DNA from: Ruminococcus flavefaciens FD-1
Lineage (GTDB): Bacteria > Bacillota > Clostridia > Oscillospirales > Ruminococcaceae
Assembly: GCA_000174895.1 (NCBI GenBank)
Contig: ACOK01000114.1
Span: forward strand, 1 to 64,000
DNA length: 64,000 nucleotides
Direction: 5' to 3'
Shown here: piece by piece, positions 9,746 to 17,422 of the stretch
How positions within the stretch are numbered: position 1 is the stretch's first letter
Layout of the letters: each line of letters begins with the position of its first letter
Translations under genes and position numbers: made by a program
Notes under the pieces: generated by a model
Seen by the model: the letters and a program-made list of their open reading frames with translations, nothing else
Told to the model about the DNA's origin: nothing
The model's database searches: none

Positions 9746-11950
9746 TCACGATTTATTTTTTCGATACTGCAGAGCGGTTACGCCGTTTTTTTCCTTGAAC
9801 TGCCTCATGAAGTGGTTCTCGTTTTTGTAGCCGCACTGCTCGGCGATCTCCTGCACACGCAGATCCGTATGGGTTAGGAGCTGCATTGCACGGTTCATGC
9901 GTGAGAGAATTATGTCGTCCTTTATGCTGGTCGAGAAAAGCTCTTTGTAAAGCCTTTGCAGGTGAGTTTTACTTATGCCAAGCTCTCTTGAAATATCGGG
10001 GATATTCCAGTTTAGCTGCGGTTTTGTCATTATCTCACGGCGCAGGGAATATATCTGTTCGCGATAGGTATAATTCCTGCTCAGTTCAGTGCTTCGCATT
10101 TCGGAAAATCTGCTGCAATCATCATCAACAGACCGCTCTATCTCCGACGGCAGCTTGCCTGATATTTCATATTCACCGGTGAATAATTCGGGCAGGAGAG
10201 CCGGATTTCCGAGCGTTGCTGTCAGCTCATTTTTCAGCTCAGTGATGAACAGCTCCGTATCGTTTTCAGACCTCATAAGTACGGAAAAAATATTTTCACC
10301 AAGCCGTCCGCAAAGCTTATTTTCTGCTGTTTTTTTCAGCGCATTTGAAATAATAACAGCAGTATCATAAGCGGCAGTATCGTCCAGCCATGAGATGAGC
10401 AGCAGACAATGAGCCTTACCGCTTTTTCGCAGCTCATTGAGGGTTCCGGGCAGCGCTTCTGTAAATCCTCTTTTGTTGAGCATTCCGGTCACGTTGTCTT
10501 TAGTGGAAAAAGACTCCATTTGCTGATGAATGTAGTTTATGTAAAGGCGTTTCTGGAGCGAGTGCAGACCGCTCGACACAGCGTCTGTCCAGTTGACAAA
10601 ATAATCGTCGAGCTCAATGTCGTCGTGAGAGTCGAAAGCCATTGCGATGTAGCCGAATATCTGTCCCTTGCAGTGGAGCGAGGTAAGAACCGCTATCATC
10701 GGCTCGTGGGATTGTTCCAGAGCGGGGAGGATATCGGCAGCAGAGAAGTAGTATCCGCTTTTATCGTTTTCACCGTAACGCTTTGAAAGCGCAAGATACA
10801 TCTTGTCTGAAAAGCTGTGCTGCCTGAAATTGCAGGGGTTGTCGAGATCGGACTGCCAGTCCTCGCATAAGGCTATATCAAGCCATTTCCAGCCGCTTAG
10901 AATATGCCCCACATTATCTACTGTATCCATAAGAGCGGATAGATCCTCTGCATCAGACATTTTGCTGATAAAGTCCGCTCCAAGGAAGCTCTTTTTCTCA
11001 AATCCACGGAAAAGCTGCTTTGCAACTTTTTTTTGCAGCGAATCAAGAAAACCGGACTGAGCCGCTGCAGTTTCATAGCTGCACCCGCAGCTTGTCCCGT
11101 ATCTGATAGTTTGAGTATTCCCAACAGCTTCACAGCTTTTGCCGGTCATTATCTCATAGAGCCTACAGACTGCCGTTTCACCGAATTGCCTGTCACGGCC
11201 GCATATCGTCGTAGTTATGGGAGTGTGCATAGCGGAGTACCACATACCGTCATAGCCGGTTATTTTGACCGCATCGGGAACTGCGATACCGTTACGGCTG
11301 AGCTCGTTGCCGAAGTATATCGCCATAGAATCGCTGAGACAGACAACTCCGTCGGGACATTCTATCTTTCCGGCGGCAATGTCTCTTGCGATCTGCTCCG
11401 GGATATCTCGCCAGTAATTCCCGTAAAAAATGCTGTTTTCGCCCATATCAAGTCCAAAATCGTTCATAGCGTCAATGAAGCCCTGCAAGCGCTCCTCTGA
11501 CGGCTCATGTTCGGGAAATCCGGCAATGCAGTACAGCTTGCGGCAGCCGTGTACTTCGATGAGGTGCTTTGTCATAGCGTATGCGCCGTCGTGCTGCTCG
11601 GCATTTATGTAGGGGATAGTGCCATGCTTGTATTCAAGAGCGAGAACAGGTATATCTGTCTGAGCGATGTAGTCAAATATCCGGTGAACGAGCTGGTCAT
11701 TTCTGAAACGGTCGGCGGCAAAAATAAGCCCGTCCAGACTGCTCTTGCAGATGAGTGAGTAAATATTCTCAAAGCCCTCGGTGTAGTAGTCACGTTTTTC
11801 GTCTGACATGGAGTTGAGAACTCCGGTGAAAACCACCACATCATAGCCGAGCTTTGAAGCCTGACCATATATTCCGTCAAGCAGTTCATAGTCCAGCGGG
11901 TCGGTTATTTCCGGCATGATAAGGCCGATCTTTCCTATGCTGTTCATCAT
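9746..11950 (-). CDS. Transcriptional regulator: LacI-type sugar sensor, degenerate GGDEF-like region, AraC HTH
   Basis: 734 aa. Residues 1-270 are a periplasmic-binding-protein-like sensor as in LacI/GalR regulators (IGLIMPEITDP, NAEQHDGAYAMTKHLI, TGYDG). The middle contains a GGDEF-like start (DNVTGMLNKRGF, about 488) without a GGDEF motif. The C-terminus (about 640-734) is an AraC double HTH (ISRELGISKTHLQRLYKE, EIAEQCGYKNENHFMRQFKEK). SD agaggagtgag precedes ATG 11950. It lies between the mannan and pectin genes and is divergent from the PL11 gene, so it probably senses an oligosaccharide and activates one or both. No membrane segments, so it acts in the cytoplasm. Confidence 0.8.
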   Translation of the reverse strand: MMNSIGKIGLIMPEITDPLDYELLDGIYGQASKLGYDVVVFTGVLNSMSDEKRDYYTEGFENIYSLICKSSLDGLIFAADRFRNDQLVHRIFDYIAQTDIPVLALEYKHGTIPYINAEQHDGAYAMTKHLIEVHGCRKLYCIAGFPEHEPSEERLQGFIDAMNDFGLDMGENSIFYGNYWRDIPEQIARDIAAGKIECPDGVVCLSDSMAIYFGNELSRNGIAVPDAVKITGYDGMWYSAMHTPITTTICGRDRQFGETAVCRLYEIMTGKSCEAVGNTQTIRYGTSCGCSYETAAAQSGFLDSLQKKVAKQLFRGFEKKSFLGADFISKMSDAEDLSALMDTVDNVGHILSGWKWLDIALCEDWQSDLDNPCNFRQHSFSDKMYLALSKRYGENDKSGYYFSAADILPALEQSHEPMIAVLTSLHCKGQIFGYIAMAFDSHDDIELDDYFVNWTDAVSSGLHSLQKRLYINYIHQQMESFSTKDNVTGMLNKRGFTEALPGTLNELRKSGKAHCLLLISWLDDTAAYDTAVIISNALKKTAENKLCGRLGENIFSVLMRSENDTELFITELKNELTATLGNPALLPELFTGEYEISGKLPSEIERSVDDDCSRFSEMRSTELSRNYTYREQIYSLRREIMTKPQLNWNIPDISRELGISKTHLQRLYKELFSTSIKDDIILSRMNRAMQLLTHTDLRVQEIAEQCGYKNENHFMRQFKEKNGVTALQYRKNKS

Positions 11951-11970
11951 CTCACTCCTCTCTGTGTTTC

Positions 11971-12000
11971 AGTATATCATACAGAGGGTGAATTTGTCAA
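11971..12000 (-). promoter_or_regulatory. Promoter of the AraC-type regulator
   Basis: On the minus strand TTGACA (12000-11995) and TATACT (11976-11971) are 18 bp apart, about 20 bp before the ATG. Confidence 0.7.
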
Positions 12001-12037
12001 ATGGTACAAAATGTGTGTTTTTTGGTGTGTTTCTTCA

Positions 12038-12066
12038 TTGAGTTTATTCATGATTTGTTCTAAAAT
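12038..12066 (+). promoter_or_regulatory. Candidate promoter of the PL11 gene
   Basis: TTGAGT (12038-12043), a 17-bp spacer and TAAAAT (12061-12066). The MITE at 12083-12287 lies between this promoter and the start codon, so it would be transcribed as leader RNA. Confidence 0.5.
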
Positions 12067-12082
12067 AGAATTACAGAAAACG

Positions 12083-12287
12083 TTAAGACAACACCGCACA
12101 AAGCCCACCTGACGGCTTTGCACTGAATCTGTGGCGCCCGAAGGAAGTGCCCTTGGGGTACATATTTTCCGTCATCTTGCACAGTAATTCCTTGACATAC
12201 GTAAGTATGCCTGCGGAATTTCTATACAATCTGACAAAAAATCTGTCTGCGCATCTTCAGCACAAGCTCTGTGCGGTGTTGCCTTAA
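12083..12287. mobile_element. MITE-like element, family 1, copy A
   Basis: About 205 bp bounded by inverted ends (ttaagacaacaccgcacaaag left; ctctgtgcggtgttgccttaa right), with no ORF and extensive internal complementarity. An inverted copy lies at 23448-23627. The two share most of their length; this copy has an extra segment near 12130-12165. The TTAA at both ends may be a target duplication. Confidence 0.75.
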
Positions 12288-12309
12288 AACTCTCAGAGAG
12301 GTGGTAAAA

Positions 12310-15300
12310 ATGAGAATTAAAAAAATCAAGTCATATGCGGCCGCACTGATGATAGCTGTAAGTATAATGCCGGGAAATATAGCTGCAATGCCAACAGCCG
12401 CAAAGTATGGGACAGGACAGAATATCGTCGAGCATCTTGACCGTGGTATCTATGCAGTAAAGTCCGGAAACGGAATGTTCGTGAGCTGGCGCTGGAACGC
12501 TGATGATGACGACAATGCTGAGTTCCGGCTCTACCGTGATGGTCAGCTCATCTATACGAGCAAAGCCGGAACCGGAGCAACCAGCTATCAGGACAACGGC
12601 GGCAGCCCATATTCAAAATACCGTGTTGACACAGTGGTAAACGGCGCCGTTGTCTCTTCTGAAGAGTGCCATTTCAATTCCGGTACGAATTACTTCGACA
12701 TTCCGCTCAACAGCCCCGGTGCGCAGTATACTCCAAATGACTGCGTCGTTGGCGATGTTGACGGTGACGGACAGTATGAGATATTCCTTAAATGGGAAGG
12801 TAAGGCTCTGGACAATTCTCAGGCAGGCTACACCGATAATGTCTATATCGACTGCCTTACCCTCGAAGGCAAGACCCTCTGGCGCATTGATATGGGCAGG
12901 AATATCCGTGCCGGTCAGCACTACACTCAGATGTGTGTTGCAGATTTCGACTGCGACGGCAGGGCTGAGCTCATAACCAAGACCGCCGACGGCACTAAGG
13001 ACGGCAAGGGAAAGGTCATAGGTGACGGCAGCAAGGACTACCGAAATCCCGGCGGATATATTCTTGAAGGTGCTGAATATATGACGCTGTTTGACGGTCA
13101 GACCGGTGCAGCTCTTGACACTATAAATTTCCCTGTACCTCGTGGAAATGTAGGCTCATGGGGAGACACCTACGGCAACCGTGTTGACCGATTCAACAGC
13201 GGTATCGCCTATCTGGACGGTGTTCACCCGTCCGCAGTTTATGGCAGAGGCTACTACACCCGTATGACTATCTCAGCTGTCGATGTTGTGAACGGTAAGC
13301 TCTCTGTGCGTTGGATTTTTGATTCCAACAATAAAGGCTCGGAAAGTGCGGCAGGTCAGGGAAATCACAATCTCATGACTGCTGATGTTGACAATGACGG
13401 CAGACAGGAGATAAGCATGGGCGACTGCGTGATCGATGACAACGGCAAGCTGCTCTGGTCATCTGGAAAGGGTCACGGTGACGCTCAGCATCTCGGTGAC
13501 TTTATCCCTGAACGTCCCGGTCTGGAGCTGTGGCAGTGCCACGAGCACGGTCCTACATACGGCGTTACATTGTTCGATGCCAAAGACGGAAAGGTCATCT
13601 TCCACAAGGACGGCGACAAGGATACCGGACGCTGCTGTGCAGATAACGTATATGCAGGCAATCCTGGTGCTGAGTTCTGGGGAGCAAGACCTGCTAAGAC
13701 AGTCATGGACAAGAACGGCAATAAGATTGCCGGGCTGAGCCTTTCCATGAATTTCCTCATCTACTGGGACGGCGATCTGGAGCGTGAGATGTTCAGCGGA
13801 ACTACCGTTTCTAAGATGACCTCCACAAGCAAGGTGGACTACATTTTCAATGCAGACGGCTGCGAATCCAACAACAGTACAAAGGCTGTTCCGGGAATGA
13901 CAGTTGACCTGTTCGGTGACTGGCGTGAGGAGCTCATAATGCGTACCTCAGATAACAAGCACCTTCGAGTATGGTGTACTACTTCTCCGACAGATGTACG
14001 TCTTACTACTCTTATGCACGACCCTCAGTACCGTACACAGAACTGCTGTCAGCAGTCGGCTTACAATCAGCCGCCGCATACGAGTTTCTTCCTCGGAACA
14101 GGATATTCACTGCCTGAAAGACCGGCGGTAACAGTTCTGAATGGAACAGAGTTCACAATTGCGGACGGAACGCTCATCAAGGCTCTGGAAGTCAATGACA
14201 GAGCTTCAAGATATAGCTGGTCTATACAGCAGGGACTAAACAGTGGCAAAGAAGTATTTGGCGACAGAAGCTGCAAATTCACCTCTGTGCCGGAACAGCT
14301 CAATGGGGCAGAATGGATAAGAACAGCCTGCGATTCAAAGAAGTTCACCGGCGATGAAGCTTCCTTCACTGCCGCAAAGGATATTACAGTTTATCTGGGA
14401 ATAGATACCCGTGCTGAGGGCAATGCGGCTTGGCTTGCGGGCTGGACTAAGACTGACCTTACCTTGACCGATGACGGTAATCCTAATGTCACATACAATA
14501 TTTACAAAAAAGATGTTAAGAGCGGACAGAAAGTAACTCTTGGTGCGGTAAATATGAACACTGCGGTCAATTATGTTGTAGCCGCAACTGAATACAACGA
14601 AAATACCGTTACAAATCCGACTTCACCTGTTACAACTGAGCCTGTTACTACACAGCCTCAGAATACAAGCAGCGATTTCATATACGGTGATCTGAACTAT
14701 GACGGCAGAGTTGATGTATTCGATATGATCCTCATGCGTCAGGAGCTTGTCAGCGGTGAACTTGATCGCAGTACAAAACGCCGTGCAGATGTTGATGCAG
14801 ACGGTAAGATCGGGGCTGCGGATGCAGTACAGCTTCAATCGTTCCTGCTAAAAGGCGACAGCTTCAGTGCAGTGACTGAAAAGAGAATGTTTGCTTATGC
14901 AGTTGACCAAACGTTATCCGATGGTATCGAAGAAAGTACTAACGAGGGATTCCGTGACAAGGCGTATGTAAATCTTGACAATAAAGTCGGAAGCAATATT
15001 GAATGGAAAATTACAGCTCCCATTGACGGAAACTATCTCTGCACCTTTGGCACAGCAAACGGCAGTGCAGATAACCGCAAAATGAAAATTGAAGTAAATG
15101 GTCTGTCTGACTACTGGGTGCAGGACTTCCTCACAACAGGCGGCTGGAATACCTGGCAGGAGCGAGGAATAGTTCTTCCGCTGAAAAAAGGCGAAAACAC
15201 AATTAAAATGACTTCAGAAACTGTACAGGGCGGTCCGAATCTGGATTACCTTCACATCGAATGGACTGATGAGCCGATAGCGCAGGTCTATGAGGAACCG

Positions 15301-15990
15301 CTCATAGTTACAACGCCTGTTCAGTCAAACATCAGCAGGACTATTTACATTGCCGGCGATTCAACAGTACAGACATACAATGCAAAGTATGCACCGCAGC
15401 AGGGGTGGGGAGCTTTCCTCGGAGAAGATCTGCCGCAGGAGATCACAGTTTCAAATCGTGCAATTGCTGGCAGAAGCTCCAAAAGCTTTTATGACAACGG
15501 AAGACTTGATTCTATACTTGACTCTATAAAGCAGAACGACTATCTGCTTATTCAGTTCGGTATCAACGATGCTGCATCTAACAAAGCTGAGCGCTATGCT
15601 CCCACTTGCGGAAAAGTTCCCGGTACGGCTGGCAGCTTTGAGGACTACATGGCTAAGTACATCGAAGGGGCTAAGTCAAAGGGCGCAACACCTGTGCTTG
15701 TGACGACGGTCATCGGACTTAAATCCTACGACAGCAAATCAAAGAAATTCGTTGGCAGCTACTCCAACTACTGCAATGCCATGAAGCAGCTTGCGAAATA
15801 TTACAACATACCGTGCATAGATCTTAACTCGCTTATGGTCGCACACTATAATTCTGTCGGTTATGATACTGCTTATACATATCATATGTGTTCTACCGGC
15901 AGCAGTGATACTACACATTTCACTGAGACAGGAGCAAAAGTCGTTGCCAAACTTGTTGCTGACGAAATGAAGAAGCAGGGACTTTACTGA
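12310..15990 (+). CDS. Cellulosomal rhamnogalacturonan lyase (PL11), dockerin, CBM35, CE12 acetylesterase
   Basis: 1226 aa from ATG 12310, chosen for the SD gagaggtgg; an in-frame GTG at 12271 lies inside the MITE. Signal peptide about 1-30; PL11 beta-propeller about 35-635 with repeated Ca-binding loops (DVDGDGQYEI, DFDCDGRAEL, DVDNDGRQEI); a beta domain 640-770; Thr/Pro linker; dockerin about 792-850 (GDLNYDGRVDVFD, DVDADGKIGAAD); CBM35-like 865-985; CE12/SGNH esterase 1005-1226 with GDST at 1016-1019 and a C-terminal D-x-x-H (DTTHFTE). PL11 cuts rhamnogalacturonan I and CE12 removes its acetyl groups, so the fusion deacetylates and cleaves pectin backbone in one docked protein. A Gly/Asp-rich propeller is normal for the family. 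Confidence 0.9.
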   Translation: MRIKKIKSYAAALMIAVSIMPGNIAAMPTAAKYGTGQNIVEHLDRGIYAVKSGNGMFVSWRWNADDDDNAEFRLYRDGQLIYTSKAGTGATSYQDNGGSPYSKYRVDTVVNGAVVSSEECHFNSGTNYFDIPLNSPGAQYTPNDCVVGDVDGDGQYEIFLKWEGKALDNSQAGYTDNVYIDCLTLEGKTLWRIDMGRNIRAGQHYTQMCVADFDCDGRAELITKTADGTKDGKGKVIGDGSKDYRNPGGYILEGAEYMTLFDGQTGAALDTINFPVPRGNVGSWGDTYGNRVDRFNSGIAYLDGVHPSAVYGRGYYTRMTISAVDVVNGKLSVRWIFDSNNKGSESAAGQGNHNLMTADVDNDGRQEISMGDCVIDDNGKLLWSSGKGHGDAQHLGDFIPERPGLELWQCHEHGPTYGVTLFDAKDGKVIFHKDGDKDTGRCCADNVYAGNPGAEFWGARPAKTVMDKNGNKIAGLSLSMNFLIYWDGDLEREMFSGTTVSKMTSTSKVDYIFNADGCESNNSTKAVPGMTVDLFGDWREELIMRTSDNKHLRVWCTTSPTDVRLTTLMHDPQYRTQNCCQQSAYNQPPHTSFFLGTGYSLPERPAVTVLNGTEFTIADGTLIKALEVNDRASRYSWSIQQGLNSGKEVFGDRSCKFTSVPEQLNGAEWIRTACDSKKFTGDEASFTAAKDITVYLGIDTRAEGNAAWLAGWTKTDLTLTDDGNPNVTYNIYKKDVKSGQKVTLGAVNMNTAVNYVVAATEYNENTVTNPTSPVTTEPVTTQPQNTSSDFIYGDLNYDGRVDVFDMILMRQELVSGELDRSTKRRADVDADGKIGAADAVQLQSFLLKGDSFSAVTEKRMFAYAVDQTLSDGIEESTNEGFRDKAYVNLDNKVGSNIEWKITAPIDGNYLCTFGTANGSADNRKMKIEVNGLSDYWVQDFLTTGGWNTWQERGIVLPLKKGENTIKMTSETVQGGPNLDYLHIEWTDEPIAQVYEEPLIVTTPVQSNISRTIYIAGDSTVQTYNAKYAPQQGWGAFLGEDLPQEITVSNRAIAGRSSKSFYDNGRLDSILDSIKQNDYLLIQFGINDAASNKAERYAPTCGKVPGTAGSFEDYMAKYIEGAKSKGATPVLVTTVIGLKSYDSKSKKFVGSYSNYCNAMKQLAKYYNIPCIDLNSLMVAHYNSVGYDTAYTYHMCSTGSSDTTHFTETGAKVVAKLVADEMKKQGLY

Positions 15991-16021
15991 TAGGCTCGCA
16001 TTTATCATTCCTCTCTGAATA

Positions 16022-16060
16022 CTGTTCCTGCGGATGTATGCCTGTAAGCCGCAGGAACAG
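16022..16060 (+). terminator. Terminator-like hairpin after the PL11 gene
   Basis: A perfect 12-bp stem (ctgttcctgcgg / ccgcaggaacag, 15-nt loop) is followed by a pyrimidine stretch ctccctctct rather than a clean T-run. Confidence 0.5.
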
Positions 16061-16078
16061 CTCCCTCTCTATGAAATA

Positions 16079-16241
16079 AGAACCTGTCCACATAGGGATT
16101 CATGCACGTCTTTTCGTCAATTTTTGCCGGTGACTGCGTTAAAAATCCTTGAAGGGCGACAGACCGTCGGCGGATTTTTGCCTTGTCACCGACAAAATTA
16201 TGCCTGATAATCCGTACATTCCCCCTATGTGGACAGGTTCT
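16079..16241. mobile_element. MITE-like element, family 2, copy A
   Basis: 163 bp with perfect 19-bp terminal inverted repeats beginning AGAACCTGTCCACATAGGG. It has no ORF and strong internal complementarity (cggtgac/gtcaccg, aaaaatcc/ggattttt). A same-length, same-orientation copy at 22789-22951 differs at only a few positions. Confidence 0.85.
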
Positions 16242-16254
16242 AAAGGATGAAATA

Positions 16255-16287
16255 GCCGCCCTCCGGAAAGATATTTCGGAGGGCGGC
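16255..16287. repeat. GC-rich 11-bp inverted repeat at a gene breakpoint
   Basis: gccgccctccg / cggagggcggc with an 11-nt loop. It overlaps the first bases of the GH43 remnant, so it may be a deletion hotspot or the relic of an element end. Confidence 0.5.
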
Positions 16288-16764
16288 TACTATATTATCG
16301 GCTCTCACCTCGGAGCAGCACGCTCCAATGACTTGCAAAACTGGTACTCAGCTGCAAATTCATATTTAGGTTCAACAAACACTACATTTTTCAATAATAT
16401 CTATGCTGACCTTGCAGTTCCGGAGAAGTGGTCAAATACCACAAGCGGCTACAACCTTGCTGGCAATATGTGGGCGCCGGATATTATCTACAACAAGGAC
16501 ATGGGCAAATACTGTATGTATCTCAGCGTGAACGGTCAGGTGTGGAATTCTTCCATAGTTCTCTGTACTTCGGACAAAATTGACGGCCCCTACACCTATC
16601 AGGGAACTATCGTCTATTCAGGTTTCACCAACAATGCGGTGAACAATGTGAACGATACTGACGTTCCAAGAGTTCTGGATCAGAACCCGGATATAAGCCG
16701 GTATCTCAGCAATGGTTCATGGAATGCTGCTTACGGTACTAATGCAATTGATCCGGCAGTATGA
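16270..16764 (+). pseudogene. GH43 arabinanase-like remnant, truncated at both ends
   Basis: The frame reads GGYYIIGSHLGAARSNDLQNW, then GNMWAPDIIYNKDMGKY and YGTNAIDPAV, matching the inner blades of a GH43 arabinanase/arabinosidase. The N-terminus (signal peptide, first catalytic Asp) is missing: the frame runs back into the MITE at 16241. The C-terminal part stops abruptly at TGA 16762, where IS66 sequence begins. It followed the pectin lyase gene, so an arabinan side-chain enzyme was probably lost. Confidence 0.75.
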
Positions 16765-16808
16765 CCGTATACGATGTATATGTTATCAGCGGACAAATTT
16801 TTCAGCAT
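16757..16808 (-). pseudogene. IS66 tnpB, first 17 codons only
   Basis: On the minus strand an ATG at 16808 overlaps the tnpA stop (ATGCTGA) and opens MLKNLSADNIYIVYGHT, the usual start of an IS66 TnpB. It is cut off at about 16760, where GH43 sequence begins. Confidence 0.65.
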
Positions 16809-17203
16809 TCTTTCAGACCTCTGAGCAGCAAAAGTATCATACTCTCAGATATATCAGGTGGAAGTATGATCTCGATATCCTCCTTGCGGAGAATAACTCT
16901 CTCTTTTTCATGAACAGGCTTGCGTATTGGAACTGCAACAGTTTCGGATTTGACTGCACTTGGCACATCAGGCTTTTCTTTTACTGCACTCAGAGGAACA
17001 ATATCCTGCGTAGGCGTTTTTTTAGTTTTAGCTGTATCCTTTTTCAGAGCAGCGACACGTCCATAGTATGTATTTACATTCACCCCATTCGCTGCACACC
17101 ATTCCCTGACCGACATATTACTACTTTCACATTCTGCGATCCGCTCCGCCCATTCTCTGCGGCACAGCTCCCGTTTTTCTTCTTTTGCAGCCAACATAAT
17201 CAC
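16802..17203 (-). CDS. tnpA: IS66-family accessory protein TnpA
   Basis: 133 aa, with the IS66 OrfA helix-turn-helix start (WAERIAECESSNMSVREWCAANGV...TYYGRVAALKK), a Lys/Pro linker, and a C-terminal amphipathic part (RKEDIEIILPPDISESMILLLLRGL). It is the first gene of an IS66 element whose tnpB is truncated and whose tnpC is missing, so the element cannot move by itself. It is coupled to the tnpB stub by a stop/start overlap. Confidence 0.8.
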   Translation of the reverse strand: MIMLAAKEEKRELCRREWAERIAECESSNMSVREWCAANGVNVNTYYGRVAALKKDTAKTKKTPTQDIVPLSAVKEKPDVPSAVKSETVAVPIRKPVHEKERVILRKEDIEIILPPDISESMILLLLRGLKEC

Positions 17204-17369
17204 AGCGCCCTTCGGATATTTTTACTGTGATTATATTTTAGCACCTTTTTCAATTTAGCGGAAGGGCTGGGATTGGTTGGCGCTTACCTTCCATTATACC
17301 ATTTTCTTTTATTTTTGTCGATACTTCCATGGTTTTATGCGATGTGAGGAGAGACTATGTAATTAAAAT

Positions 17370-17396
17370 AAAGGGATAGTTTTTAACTGTCCCTTT
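17370..17396. terminator. Terminator of the GH11-like gene
   Basis: aaagggatagtt / aactgtcccttt, an imperfect 12-bp stem with T/A-rich flanks on both sides, just past the stop codon of the minus-strand gene. Nothing else was seen in 17288-17422. Confidence 0.65.
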
Positions 17397-17422
17397 AATT
17401 TTTTGCATTTATAATCTGAGTT

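Larger units (their letters stand above)
16757..17287 (-). mobile_element. IS66 remnant
   Basis: The tnpA-proximal end keeps a typical IS66 terminus: on the minus strand it starts GTAAGCGCC at 17287. The other end is lost inside tnpB at about 16757-16760. It cut the GH43 gene. Confidence 0.7.
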
